DNA from: an uncultured Alistipes sp.
Lineage (GTDB): Bacteria; Bacteroidota; Bacteroidia; Bacteroidales; Rikenellaceae
Direction of reading: 5' to 3'
DNA length: 12,777 bases
NCBI GenBank assembly: GCA_904502075.1
Contig: CAJGDL010000044.1
Location: 1-12,777 of the forward strand
Positions 1-6,718 of this stretch are shown here, one piece after another (the first letter of the stretch is position 1; each line of letters opens with the position of its first letter). The position numbers and the translations under genes were made by a program. The notes beneath the pieces were generated by a model, which had not been told where the DNA came from, ran no database searches, and was given only the letters and a program-made list of their open reading frames with translations.

Positions 1-511
1 CGGCTTGCTCCTCCATCCGAGGCCAAAGGGGCAGCGACTGCGCCTCCGTGGGTCGAAAGGCTCGCCAATCGGGATGGAGCAGGATGTGGAGGTTGTCTTT
101 GGCCACACGACAGTGCGTAGCATCCTGGTGGTAGAGCGAAAGGAACGAACGCGAGGCATCGGTCACCACCTCTAAAAAGGCATTACCGAAGAGCGCCTTG
201 TCGAAGGCCAACTTATTGAGCACCTTGCGCAACGACTCCTGCGCCCCGTTGGCGCGCTCTACAAATTGTCGCAGCAACATCTCCCCCTCTCCGCAATTAA
301 ACCCCTTACCCGAGATGTAATCGGCCTTGTCGTTGATGATGCGACGATGCACCGTCGAGCGACGCGAGAGCAGAGCCAAGGCCTCGGGCAGCAGGTTGTC
401 GTCGCCCCAACGCCAGAAGTGTTCGTTGTCGGCCACACGACTTCCCAGATAGATATAGGGCTCTTCGTGGCAATTTCGAACCGTGATTTTTCTGTTTTTT
501 TGCTTTTTCAT
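1..511 (-). CDS. Phage portal protein, N-terminal part (runs off the window)
   Basis: I translated the minus strand from the ATG at 511-509; it stays open to base 1, giving 170 codons of a longer gene. The product begins MKKQKNRKITVRNC and contains WGDDNLLPEALALLSRRS (about residues 38-55), then HRRIINDKADYISGKGF and LNKLAFDKALFGNAFLEVV. The pattern of W-G-x-D-N-L-P, then helices with IN-K-x-YI-G-G and a later F-GNAF-EV stretch, is what I know from portal proteins of Bacteroidota phages. Portals form the dodecameric vertex ring through which DNA enters the head. The AT-rich GAAGAGA leader before the ATG fits Bacteroidota starts. It follows the capsid gene by 75 bases on the same strand. The family call is from memory of motifs, not a search. 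Confidence 0.72.
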   Translation of the reverse strand, partial: MKKQKNRKITVRNCHEEPYIYLGSRVADNEHFWRWGDDNLLPEALALLSRRSTVHRRIINDKADYISGKGFNCGEGEMLLRQFVERANGAQESLRKVLNKLAFDKALFGNAFLEVVTDASRSFLSLYHQDATHCRVAKDNLHILLHPDWRAFRPTEAQSLPLWPRMEEQA

Positions 512-537
512 TCTCTTCGTACTTTTGTGTTATAGGA

Positions 538-577
538 GGTTTCAGGTGGAGAGCCTACAGCCACTCCACCCGAAACC
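538..577 (-). other. Intercistronic hairpin between capsid and portal genes
   Basis: GGTTTC-A-GGTGGAG (538-551) and CTCCACC-C-GAAACC (564-577) are complementary over 13 positions around a 12-base loop. The one non-Watson-Crick position (544/571) is A opposite C on the plus strand, but becomes a G-U pair in RNA made from the minus strand, so the leftward phage transcript folds into an uninterrupted 14-bp stem. No U-run follows, so it is not a standard intrinsic terminator. It may be an RNA processing or stability element that sets capsid against portal expression; that role is inferred. Confidence 0.55.
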
Positions 578-586
578 TTCCCCCGA

Positions 587-1567
587 TTAGGCTCGCAACT
601 GAGCCAGGCTCACAATGCGCTCGTCGAGGATCTCACAGCCAGCCATGAAGGTGGCACGCTGACGATTCTCCATCAGGTCGGGGTTGTACCACATACGCAC
701 CTCCGTACCGGGGAAATCGGCCGTATTGACCGCCAGCACCAGGTTGCGGCGGTCGGTCAGCAGACAGCACGACCCGGGCAGCAGGCTATCCTTCAGGTAG
801 CTTCCAATGTGAAGGTCGATGACCGGAATCCCGTGGTAAGCAAGCGTGGGTCGGCCGTTGACCATCTCCATATAGGCCGAATCAGCCCCCTTCGAATCGA
901 GGTACTTTTCGTAGAGGTGATAGATGTCCGAGGTGACGAACAGCGCCAGCTGGCCCTCGCCCTTAAGATCCTTCAGACGATCATCGGCCTGCTCCCACAC
1001 CTTGTCGAAGAGCTCCACAGCCCCCTCGGGCGAGTCGAGCACCGTCGATGCATACTGATAGGGGGTAATGTCGCCGCTCTCCACACACTGAGCCATCAGG
1101 GTCAGGAAGCCGTTGAAGGTGTTGAAGCCCTCGTCAAGAGAGGTGTCGCCCACCCACATCGTGGCACGAATCGCCTCGGCAATGGCTCGCTTGAAGAGTT
1201 CGGTTTCGGCCGCCTCGAGTTCCGTACCCGAGAGATCATCGAGACTCGCTCCGGCATGGCCCACAATCTGCTCATAAACCATCGAGAAATAGTCGGCGGC
1301 GGCAAAGCCCAACTCGGCCTTTACGCGCTCCAGGGTGATGGTCTTTTGGGCCTTGGTGGCAGCCACACCTCCCGACCAACCGGCCGAGGCGTACTTCTGC
1401 AGAATGTTGCCCTGCGGCTCCCAAAGTTGCACAGTGGTCGGCGTAGGCATGTTGTAGAGGATGCGCACACCCAGCTCCTGGGCCGAGGGGCCCGCCAGCA
1501 TGGGGCGGAAGAAGATGGTCTCCAAATCGTGTCCGGTGTAGGTCTTGGGATTTTCAATAAACGACAT
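587..1567 (-). CDS. Phage major capsid protein (probable)
   Basis: 326 aa from the ATG at 1567, MSFIENPKTYTG. The frame is open to an ATG at 1666, but the extra 33 residues are low-complexity and Lys/Pro-rich. The sequence just before 1567 (minus strand CTTAAAAAATCTAAAAAC) is a typical A-rich leader, so the inner start is preferred. The chain has a helical, acidic N-terminal half (EAAETELFKRAIAEAIRATM) and a C-terminal part with GIPVIDLHIGSYL, LTDRRNLVLAVNTADFPG and MWYNPDLMENRQRATFMAGC. That C-terminal pattern (small-molecule-like β core, then a MENR-R-TF-AGC tail) is one I associate with capsid proteins of Bacteroidota tailed phages. The place directly after a prohead protease and before a portal supports it. 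It should be the main shell subunit. I cannot confirm the HK97 fold from sequence alone. Confidence 0.7.
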   Translation of the reverse strand: MSFIENPKTYTGHDLETIFFRPMLAGPSAQELGVRILYNMPTPTTVQLWEPQGNILQKYASAGWSGGVAATKAQKTITLERVKAELGFAAADYFSMVYEQIVGHAGASLDDLSGTELEAAETELFKRAIAEAIRATMWVGDTSLDEGFNTFNGFLTLMAQCVESGDITPYQYASTVLDSPEGAVELFDKVWEQADDRLKDLKGEGQLALFVTSDIYHLYEKYLDSKGADSAYMEMVNGRPTLAYHGIPVIDLHIGSYLKDSLLPGSCCLLTDRRNLVLAVNTADFPGTEVRMWYNPDLMENRQRATFMAGCEILDERIVSLAQLRA

Positions 1568-1669
1568 GTTTTTAGATTTTTTAAGGTGAATAAATAGGAA
1601 AGTTTTTGCTGTTTTTTTTGGGGAGGGGTAATTCCCTCGGTTTCGATGTAGGGTGGCAGAATCCACAAC

Positions 1670-2578
1670 CTATTTACGAAAACTTTTGATGTCGGCGGCA
1701 TAGGCCTCCTGATTGGCCGACTGCAGGCGGTCGCGCAGCGAGGGGTCCTCTCGCTCCCCGAGGGGCGTAGTCTGCGAAGCCTGTTGTCCGCGCAAGAGCG
1801 AGGTCGGACTCTGCCTCTTATAGGACTCCCCGGGCTCGAAATGGAGGATATTACGCTCCTCGCCAGGCAGGGGCACCTCCTCCGAGGAGCGGATGGCTGC
1901 CATCAGACGCTGCCACCCCTGTGCCAAACTCTTGGCCAAGGGCCCCCTTTCGGCCTCGGGCAAGGAGGGCTGTTCGCTCGTAGCGTCAATCAGGCGATCG
2001 GCCAATCCGAGACGAAGGGTCTCTTCGGGCGAGAGCCAGCGACCTCGGCCGTTGTTCTCGGCCATCAGGGAGCGAAACTGCTCGGCCTCGAAGCCCGATC
2101 GCTCGGCATAGAGGGCCGCCAATCGCTCATCGGTCTTTTCGAGCAATTCGGTCTGGGCGCGCAACTCCTCGGCATTGCCCTCGGTGGCGCAGATCGAGTG
2201 GTGGATCAGGTAGAGGCACCCCGGGGCGATCTCGCGACACCCCTCCGAAGCGGCCTGGGCGATGATCGTGGCTGCCGAGGCGGTGTAGCCATAGCAACGA
2301 GTCGTAATGTGGGCTCCGGTACCCCGCAGGGCTTCGTAAATCAGGAGGGCATCGTTCACATCGCCCCCCGTCGAGCGGATATGAACCACCACCTCACCCT
2401 TCTCGATGGCTGCTATGCGCTGCAACGCCTCGCGAAATCCCTCGTAGGTGGCTACGCGCTGATCGGGGTGGTCGAACTGCCACTCTTCGGGGACTCCAAT
2501 GATCCCCTCGATCTCGATCTCGCAGCATTGAGCCCGATTGTTAATGAAAATTTTGTTTTGCATCTTTGTTGGATTCAT
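1670..2578 (-). CDS. ClpP-type (S14) phage prohead protease with a C-terminal extension
   Basis: 302 aa. Residues about 10-200 are a ClpP/crotonase-like serine protease domain. It has VVVHIRSTGGDVNDALLIYEAL (63-84, oxyanion/handle region), YGYTASAATIIAQ with the nucleophile Ser101, and LYLIHHS with the catalytic His126. The WLSPEETLRLGLADRLI segment (181-197) matches the ClpP stretch that normally follows the catalytic Asp, but by eye the Asp position is Asn (NN at 175-176). About 100 further residues, Pro/Gln/Ser/Arg-rich, follow; such tails in phage S14 proteases can act as scaffold or as a self-cleaved delta region. The protein would process capsid and scaffold during head assembly. It starts 9 bases from the preceding 86-aa gene and is 102 bases from the capsid gene. 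A second in-frame ATG (2563-2561) is possible. Confidence 0.82.
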   Translation of the reverse strand: MNPTKMQNKIFINNRAQCCEIEIEGIIGVPEEWQFDHPDQRVATYEGFREALQRIAAIEKGEVVVHIRSTGGDVNDALLIYEALRGTGAHITTRCYGYTASAATIIAQAASEGCREIAPGCLYLIHHSICATEGNAEELRAQTELLEKTDERLAALYAERSGFEAEQFRSLMAENNGRGRWLSPEETLRLGLADRLIDATSEQPSLPEAERGPLAKSLAQGWQRLMAAIRSSEEVPLPGEERNILHFEPGESYKRQSPTSLLRGQQASQTTPLGEREDPSLRDRLQSANQEAYAADIKSFRK

Positions 2579-2586
2579 GGGTTTGG

Positions 2587-2847
2587 TTACTTTTTTTGAT
2601 AGACGGCCGCACGCACCTTTTCGTAGGAGCAGCAGAAGCGTTGAGCTACCACCTCCATCGCCTCACAACGCCCCATTCCGTCGCGGGCGAGACGCTCTAC
2701 CTCCTCGCGAATGGCCTGCCGCTCGGCAGTGCGGAGGTCGATCAGCCCCTCCGCAAGCAACTCCTCGAGCAGCCTCTCTTGCCCCCGAAAATAGCCCGCC
2801 AAGAGGTGGCGCACACGGCTCTCGGGGTGTGTCATCGGGCGACTCAT
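2587..2847 (-). CDS. Small helical phage protein, possible helix-turn-helix
   Basis: 86 aa, starting MSRPMTHPESRVRHLLAG. I do not recognise the family with certainty. It is predicted by eye to be nearly all helix, with a long charged helix (ERLLEELLAEGLIDLRTAERQAIREEVERLARDG split by two short turns) and a C-terminal segment EAMEVVAQRFCCSYEKVRAAVY. The latter has the spacing of a helix-turn-helix (A-x-x-VA-x-x-F, turn, S-x-x-x-V-x-x-x-x-Y). The gene overlaps the 792-aa gene upstream by ATGA, a sign of coupled translation, and lies 8 bases before the protease gene. A head-completion factor, a small-terminase-like DNA binder or a late regulator are all possible. No function can be assigned. Confidence 0.75.
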   Translation of the reverse strand: MSRPMTHPESRVRHLLAGYFRGQERLLEELLAEGLIDLRTAERQAIREEVERLARDGMGRCEAMEVVAQRFCCSYEKVRAAVYQKK

Positions 2848-5222
2848 GGGCGGTCATCGTTTAGGAGTGAAAATCGACAGCGGGCCCTCCCCTGCAGGGG
2901 TTCGTAGCTCTCGATCGCTTCGAGGCGACAGCGCACATTCTCCTCGCCAAGCCGAAAGAGGAAGAGGGCATCCAGGCCGACCGCATCGGCCGTGGATCGG
3001 TGGCGCAACGCCTCGAACTCATCGGCCCCGAGCCGCAGCGTCAGCAGAAGCTCTTCGCCTCGATTACGCACCACCTCCGAGGGGTCGTGGAAGCGGTGGA
3101 GCCCCGGCACCCCATCACGATCTTCGAAGCAGAGCGTCACCCCCACCTCCCCATCACCCTTCGGGAGGTGAAATGCCGCCAACGGATAGACCCCCTCGGG
3201 GGCAGGAGCCCCCAGCCACTCCCCCACGGGAAGTGGTTTCAAGCCCCGATAGCTCACAATACGCGGAGTGAATTCGAACCGCTCAACACTCTCCTCTCTG
3301 TCGCGGTTTCCGACACGCAGGACAAGGGCCGAGGGTGCCCCCTCGAAGTGTCCTCCTTCGTTGAGCGTGGGGGCGAAAAGACGATTGCGCACCTCCTGCT
3401 CGCCCTCCAGGGTGGCCATCGACTCCCTCGGCGAAAGCCACTCCCCAAAGGGGCTTTCGAGGGTTTGATTCAGTCGCTCCACAGCCCCATCGCCCTGCAG
3501 GTAGCCGTAACGGCAGGCCTCATGCTCCCGAGCATCGCTCTGCTCGATGCGAATCACCTCGGAAACCACCTTATCGCTCCAATCCACCGCCTGCTCCTGC
3601 TCATAGAAGTCGCCATAGGGCTCGATGAAGAGCACCCGCTGCTCCTCGTCCGAAAAGATCCTCAGGTTGAAGAGGTGGGCTACCGCCTCCACCAACTCCG
3701 CCTGTCGGAAGTCGTGGCACGAGATCTCGCTCCAGGTAAGGCGCTCCCCGTAGCCGGGGCGGGACGAAAAAGTGGGGCGCAACGAACTCCCCTTCAGCAG
3801 CGTGAAGGTCATCCCGGGATCCGCACCATAGAAATAGATGTGGCGGAAATACTTGGGTGATGTGGGGCCAAGGGGCTCGGCCGCCGTGCGAATCCGAAGC
3901 TCGGCCTCGGTGGTTCCGCACTCCTCCACATAGCCGTCATAGAGAGCCCAATCCACGGTGTAGGGCTCCCAGAGGTTGGTCGAGGGGTTCAGCCGCTCCA
4001 ACCTGGGGGTTCCGACTGCACCCGCCGAAGGGAGCGTAACGAGTTCCGATCGCGAGGAGAAGAGTTTGACCACCTCGCCCTCCCCGAGGCGGAGGCGGAG
4101 GCTCTCTCCGGCGCGGTGGTCGAAGACCACGATCCGATACTGTTGGCCGGCGATGAGTTCCTCGCGTCGATCCACGAAGCGATTGGGGAGTTCGGTGCGG
4201 TAGTCGGCCCCCTCGCCCAGGTAAACCCCATCAAATCCCGCAAGGCGGTGGCGAGTCTGAATGCGGTAATCGGTGCGGTAGCGGAGGTGATACTCAAAAC
4301 CCGCCTTCAACTCCGTCAGCGGACGAAAGAGGATCTCCCCCTCCTCTACTCGGAAGCAGTCGTTGGTTGAGAAGCACTCCTGGAGGGGATTTCCCTCCTC
4401 ATCGGGGGTGTTGGGAAGGTAGGCATCCACGAGATTCCCCACCGTATTGACCGCCATAAAGGGGGTTGCATAGACCCTTCCCGTAGCATCGGCCACGGCC
4501 GAGATCGAACGGCTGCGCAACGCCAGAAAGTCCATCCTCTTCTTGCGCATGGTCGTGTCGGAGGAGGGGTAGGCCCCGCTAATGTAGAGCGATCGAAAAA
4601 AGTCACTCTGCAGGAAATCACTCTCCACGGTGTAGCCCGCCCGAACGAAGATCGCCTCCAAGAGGCTCTTCAGATGAAGAAACGGATGGAAATCGTCCAC
4701 CGAGAGGAGTTGCTCGACGGCCCGCATCGACCCCTCGGCATAGGGAGCGCGGTAGTCGTCGCAGGCGATGGGCAGAAAGCGCACCACCTCATCCCGGTCG
4801 CCCCAACTATCGCAGATCGTCGAGGGTAGCAACGGCTTGTCGAAGAGAATAGGAAGGGTGTCGAGCCTCTGTCGGGTCGCCATCTTGGCCCAATCGGCCG
4901 CACCACCGCGCAATTCGATCCGATAGCAGTGCGAGAGATCCTGCGGTGAGCAACTACGCAGACGAGCCACCCCCTCGAAGAGGGGAACCCCCTCCTGCGT
5001 TATTTGGGCACGGTGGAGCGAAAAATTGAAACGCTCGGCCCCATGGGGAAGACGAGCCTCCTGCAGGAGGGCATCGTTGATGGGCGTTGAGGGCAGCTCC
5101 AGCGTGATCGAGAGCCCTTCTCGCAGCGCCTCTACCGATTTCAGGGAGTCTGACGACCACCCCAACGATACGGAGGTTCCGGGGGTCAGGTCGCCCTGTT
5201 GGTTGTCGATTCTTAGCTCCAT
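2844..5222 (-). CDS. Large phage tail/baseplate-type protein, 792 aa
   Basis: Starts MELRIDNQQGDLTPGTSVSL; this type of β-rich start, with LELPSTPINDALL and GVPLFEGVARL within the first 100 residues, I associate with tail-associated structural proteins of Bacteroidota prophages. Around residues 170-220 is VDDFHPFLHLKSLLEAIFVRAGYTV followed by FFRSLYISGAYPS, a signature seen in the same group. The rest is mostly predicted β-strand, with acidic loops and no membrane segment or signal peptide. Arginine is abundant and lysine scarce. It overlaps the upstream 323-aa gene by 10 bases and the downstream 86-aa gene by 4, so the three are one transcript. A role in the tail or baseplate, perhaps host contact, is inferred. 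No enzymatic motif is apparent, and I am surer of phage origin than of the exact part. Confidence 0.65.
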   Translation of the reverse strand: MELRIDNQQGDLTPGTSVSLGWSSDSLKSVEALREGLSITLELPSTPINDALLQEARLPHGAERFNFSLHRAQITQEGVPLFEGVARLRSCSPQDLSHCYRIELRGGAADWAKMATRQRLDTLPILFDKPLLPSTICDSWGDRDEVVRFLPIACDDYRAPYAEGSMRAVEQLLSVDDFHPFLHLKSLLEAIFVRAGYTVESDFLQSDFFRSLYISGAYPSSDTTMRKKRMDFLALRSRSISAVADATGRVYATPFMAVNTVGNLVDAYLPNTPDEEGNPLQECFSTNDCFRVEEGEILFRPLTELKAGFEYHLRYRTDYRIQTRHRLAGFDGVYLGEGADYRTELPNRFVDRREELIAGQQYRIVVFDHRAGESLRLRLGEGEVVKLFSSRSELVTLPSAGAVGTPRLERLNPSTNLWEPYTVDWALYDGYVEECGTTEAELRIRTAAEPLGPTSPKYFRHIYFYGADPGMTFTLLKGSSLRPTFSSRPGYGERLTWSEISCHDFRQAELVEAVAHLFNLRIFSDEEQRVLFIEPYGDFYEQEQAVDWSDKVVSEVIRIEQSDAREHEACRYGYLQGDGAVERLNQTLESPFGEWLSPRESMATLEGEQEVRNRLFAPTLNEGGHFEGAPSALVLRVGNRDREESVERFEFTPRIVSYRGLKPLPVGEWLGAPAPEGVYPLAAFHLPKGDGEVGVTLCFEDRDGVPGLHRFHDPSEVVRNRGEELLLTLRLGADEFEALRHRSTADAVGLDALFLFRLGEENVRCRLEAIESYEPLQGRARCRFSLLNDDRP

Positions 5223-6184
5223 GGACGAATGGTTTTAAGGGGTTCAGTCAGGGTAAAACGCAGGGCCGAGAGAAAACCCTGGCGGAAGAGTATCATCTCG
5301 CCGGAGGGGGTGGCTGTGACGGGAAGATATCCCCCGTCGAGGCCGACGATCCAAGCGTGGGGAGCCGTCCCCAACTCGGCCAACGCCCGCAGGCGATCCT
5401 CCACCTCATAGGCCGAGAGGAGTTGCCACTGCCGCTGATAGCCGCTTTCGAGCAGATGGTCGCAGCCATCGGCCAGGGTCAGGTCGCTTCGCTGTTGCAC
5501 CTCGCGGCACACCTCGGGCGAAGGAAAGGTATAGTGCTCCACCGAGCCTCCACGCCCCACCCAGGCCACACGCACCCCTCCGGGCAGGGGCTGTGTCAGG
5601 GCATAGGAGATCGCTACCTCCTGCGAGGTGGAGTAGAAGCGCACCTCGATACGCTCCACCTCGGGCTCCATGCCATCGGTCGTAAAGCGAAAGAGTGCGG
5701 GCCCTTCGCTGTGGTTCGAGATATACTCCTCCACGGTGCTCCCTCGTGGGGTGAAGCGCTCTACCTCGGCATAGAGCACATCCCGATCGAGTAGCAGCTC
5801 CTCGCTCTCCCCTCGGGCAATCAACCTTCGCAACGGGAAGGTGCTCAACAACAAGGGTTGCGGCGGTTGGGTTGCGAAGGGGAGAAAGCGGCGGATGACA
5901 CTCACCCCCTCAACACGCACCAGGACATGGGCCGTGCGTTGGGTTGCAGAGGAGAATCCCGTGGGGCTCGAAGCGGGATCCCATCGAAGGCGACGTCGCA
6001 GCAAGGGGGCCACATCAATCCGGCCCGAGGAGCAGTTTCGCAAGAGTTTTGTGGCGATCTTTTGGCGGCTTTCGGCATCGAGGATCTCGACACGCAGGTC
6101 GCGCGGTGCCGCATCGTCACCAAATTCATAGATCAAAGGAGCATAGAGCGATGCTCCATTTTGGGGAGTGGATGTAAAGATCAT
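5213..6184 (-). CDS. Phage tail-associated protein, 323 aa (first gene of the block)
   Basis: The frame is open from 6415, but I take the ATG at 6184 (MIFTSTPQNGASLYAPLIYEF). It is preceded on the minus strand by AAAATCAAAAATT, an A-rich leader like that of the capsid gene, and the upstream 77 codons read through the DnaA-box-like repeats and look non-coding. The protein is β-rich, with PLIYEFGDDA near the start, a long Ser/Thr/Arg-rich middle and GTAPHAWIVGLDGGYLPV near the end. There is no signal peptide or transmembrane helix. I recognise it only as the usual partner, in Bacteroidota prophages, of the larger tail protein that follows; the two overlap by 10 bases. Being first in the operon, it sits behind the promoter at 6451-6482 with a leader of about 260 bases. 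Function unknown. Confidence 0.6.
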   Translation of the reverse strand: MIFTSTPQNGASLYAPLIYEFGDDAAPRDLRVEILDAESRQKIATKLLRNCSSGRIDVAPLLRRRLRWDPASSPTGFSSATQRTAHVLVRVEGVSVIRRFLPFATQPPQPLLLSTFPLRRLIARGESEELLLDRDVLYAEVERFTPRGSTVEEYISNHSEGPALFRFTTDGMEPEVERIEVRFYSTSQEVAISYALTQPLPGGVRVAWVGRGGSVEHYTFPSPEVCREVQQRSDLTLADGCDHLLESGYQRQWQLLSAYEVEDRLRALAELGTAPHAWIVGLDGGYLPVTATPSGEMILFRQGFLSALRFTLTEPLKTIRPWS

Positions 6185-6314
6185 AATTTTTGATTTTAGG
6201 CTGTTGCTGATTGGTTCGGTTCTTTCATCGCCACGCACCTCTTCGACGGTGGAAGAGGGCATAGAGAGTAGGAGAGTAAGGGGGTCAATCCGACGATTCA
6301 AACGCGCAGATTGT

Positions 6315-6434
6315 TGTTGACAAGTCGTTAAAAAGATGTTGATAACCTCGATGCGAAAAGGGTGTAATCTTCCCGTAAAGAGCGGTTTAGGCTCTGTTGA
6401 TAAGTTTATAAACATGGGGGAAGAGTGTTGATAA
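6315..6434 (-). other. Cluster of four DnaA-box-like nonamers
   Basis: Read on the minus strand, TTATCAACA occurs at 6337-6345, 6395-6403 and 6426-6434, and TTGTCAACA at 6315-6323. All four have the same orientation. TTATCAACA differs from the classical DnaA box TTATCCACA at one position. Start-to-start spacings are 22, 58 and 31 bases. The third box is followed directly by the perfect palindrome GTTTATAAAC (6404-6413), and the AT-rich stretch beyond 6480 could serve as an unwinding region. I saw no such box elsewhere in the window. Binding by DnaA is inferred. Confidence 0.5.
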
Positions 6435-6450
6435 CACCCGTTTGACAGTG

Positions 6451-6482
6451 CAAATATATAACACCAAAAACCCCTTTGTCAA
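6451..6482 (-). promoter_or_regulatory. Bacteroidota promoter driving the phage block leftward
   Basis: On the minus strand the -7 box is TATATTTG (6458-6451), matching TAnnTTTG, and a TTG (6482-6480, within CTTGACA) lies 21 bases upstream as the -33 box. Transcription would start just left of 6451 and pass through the DnaA-box-like repeats before the first phage gene at 6184. One of these boxes (6426-6434) lies within about 20 bases of the expected start site, so a bound protein could repress it. Confidence 0.6.
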
Positions 6483-6631
6483 GAGGTTTTGTGATTTTTT
6501 CTTGATTTTTTAGAATTTTTGGGGCCTATTAAAACCACAACCCCCTGATTCTTGGCAATTTACAAAAAACCGCAAAAAAAACCTCTACCGAGAAAACAAA
6601 AAAATTTTCTTTCCCGCACCGCCTTTGCAAC

Positions 6632-6647
6632 TATTTTTGTACCTTTG
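6632..6647 (+). promoter_or_regulatory. Promoter -7 boxes for mqnA
   Basis: TATTTTTG (6632-6639) and TACCTTTG (6640-6647) are adjacent matches to the Bacteroidota -7 consensus TAnnTTTG. No clear TTG/TTTG sits about 19 bases upstream of either; TTTC near 6610 is the nearest candidate for the first box. Transcription would begin about 60-70 bases before the mqnA start. Confidence 0.55.
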
Positions 6648-6718
6648 TACGATGAACGGGGTCTTCGGAAAGAGTTTCCACCCCCGAAAGCGATGTTGAA
6701 CAAAACGAAAAACTATGG

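Larger units (their letters stand above)
6185..6718. other. Gene-free divergent region (origin-like or control region)
   Basis: 534 bases without a credible gene. From left to right it holds a leader for the phage block (6185-6310), four DnaA-box-like nonamers with a 10-bp palindrome (6315-6434), a leftward promoter (6451-6482), an AT-rich stretch with long A and T runs (about 6480-6612) and a rightward promoter (6632-6647) ahead of mqnA. Genes diverge from it in both directions. I see no attachment-site duplication or tRNA gene. Confidence 0.6.

Noticed and set aside
266..535. 89-codon frame on the plus strand
   Set aside because: It is antisense to the portal gene, whose motifs are clear.
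1568..1666. N-terminal extension of the capsid protein by 33 residues
   Set aside because: The extra residues are Lys/Pro-rich and unlike a capsid start; the ATG at 1567 has the A-rich leader seen at other starts.
2538..2907. Overlapping plus-strand frames near the protease/86-aa junction
   Set aside because: They are shadows of the minus-strand phage genes and have no motifs.
6185..6415. N-terminal extension of the 323-aa tail protein by 77 residues
   Set aside because: The extension would encode the DnaA-box-like repeats as protein, and the ATG at 6184 has the better leader.
6652..6699. 15-codon frame ahead of mqnA as a leader peptide
   Set aside because: It begins almost at the predicted transcription start, has no run of one amino acid and no attenuator-like hairpins follow.
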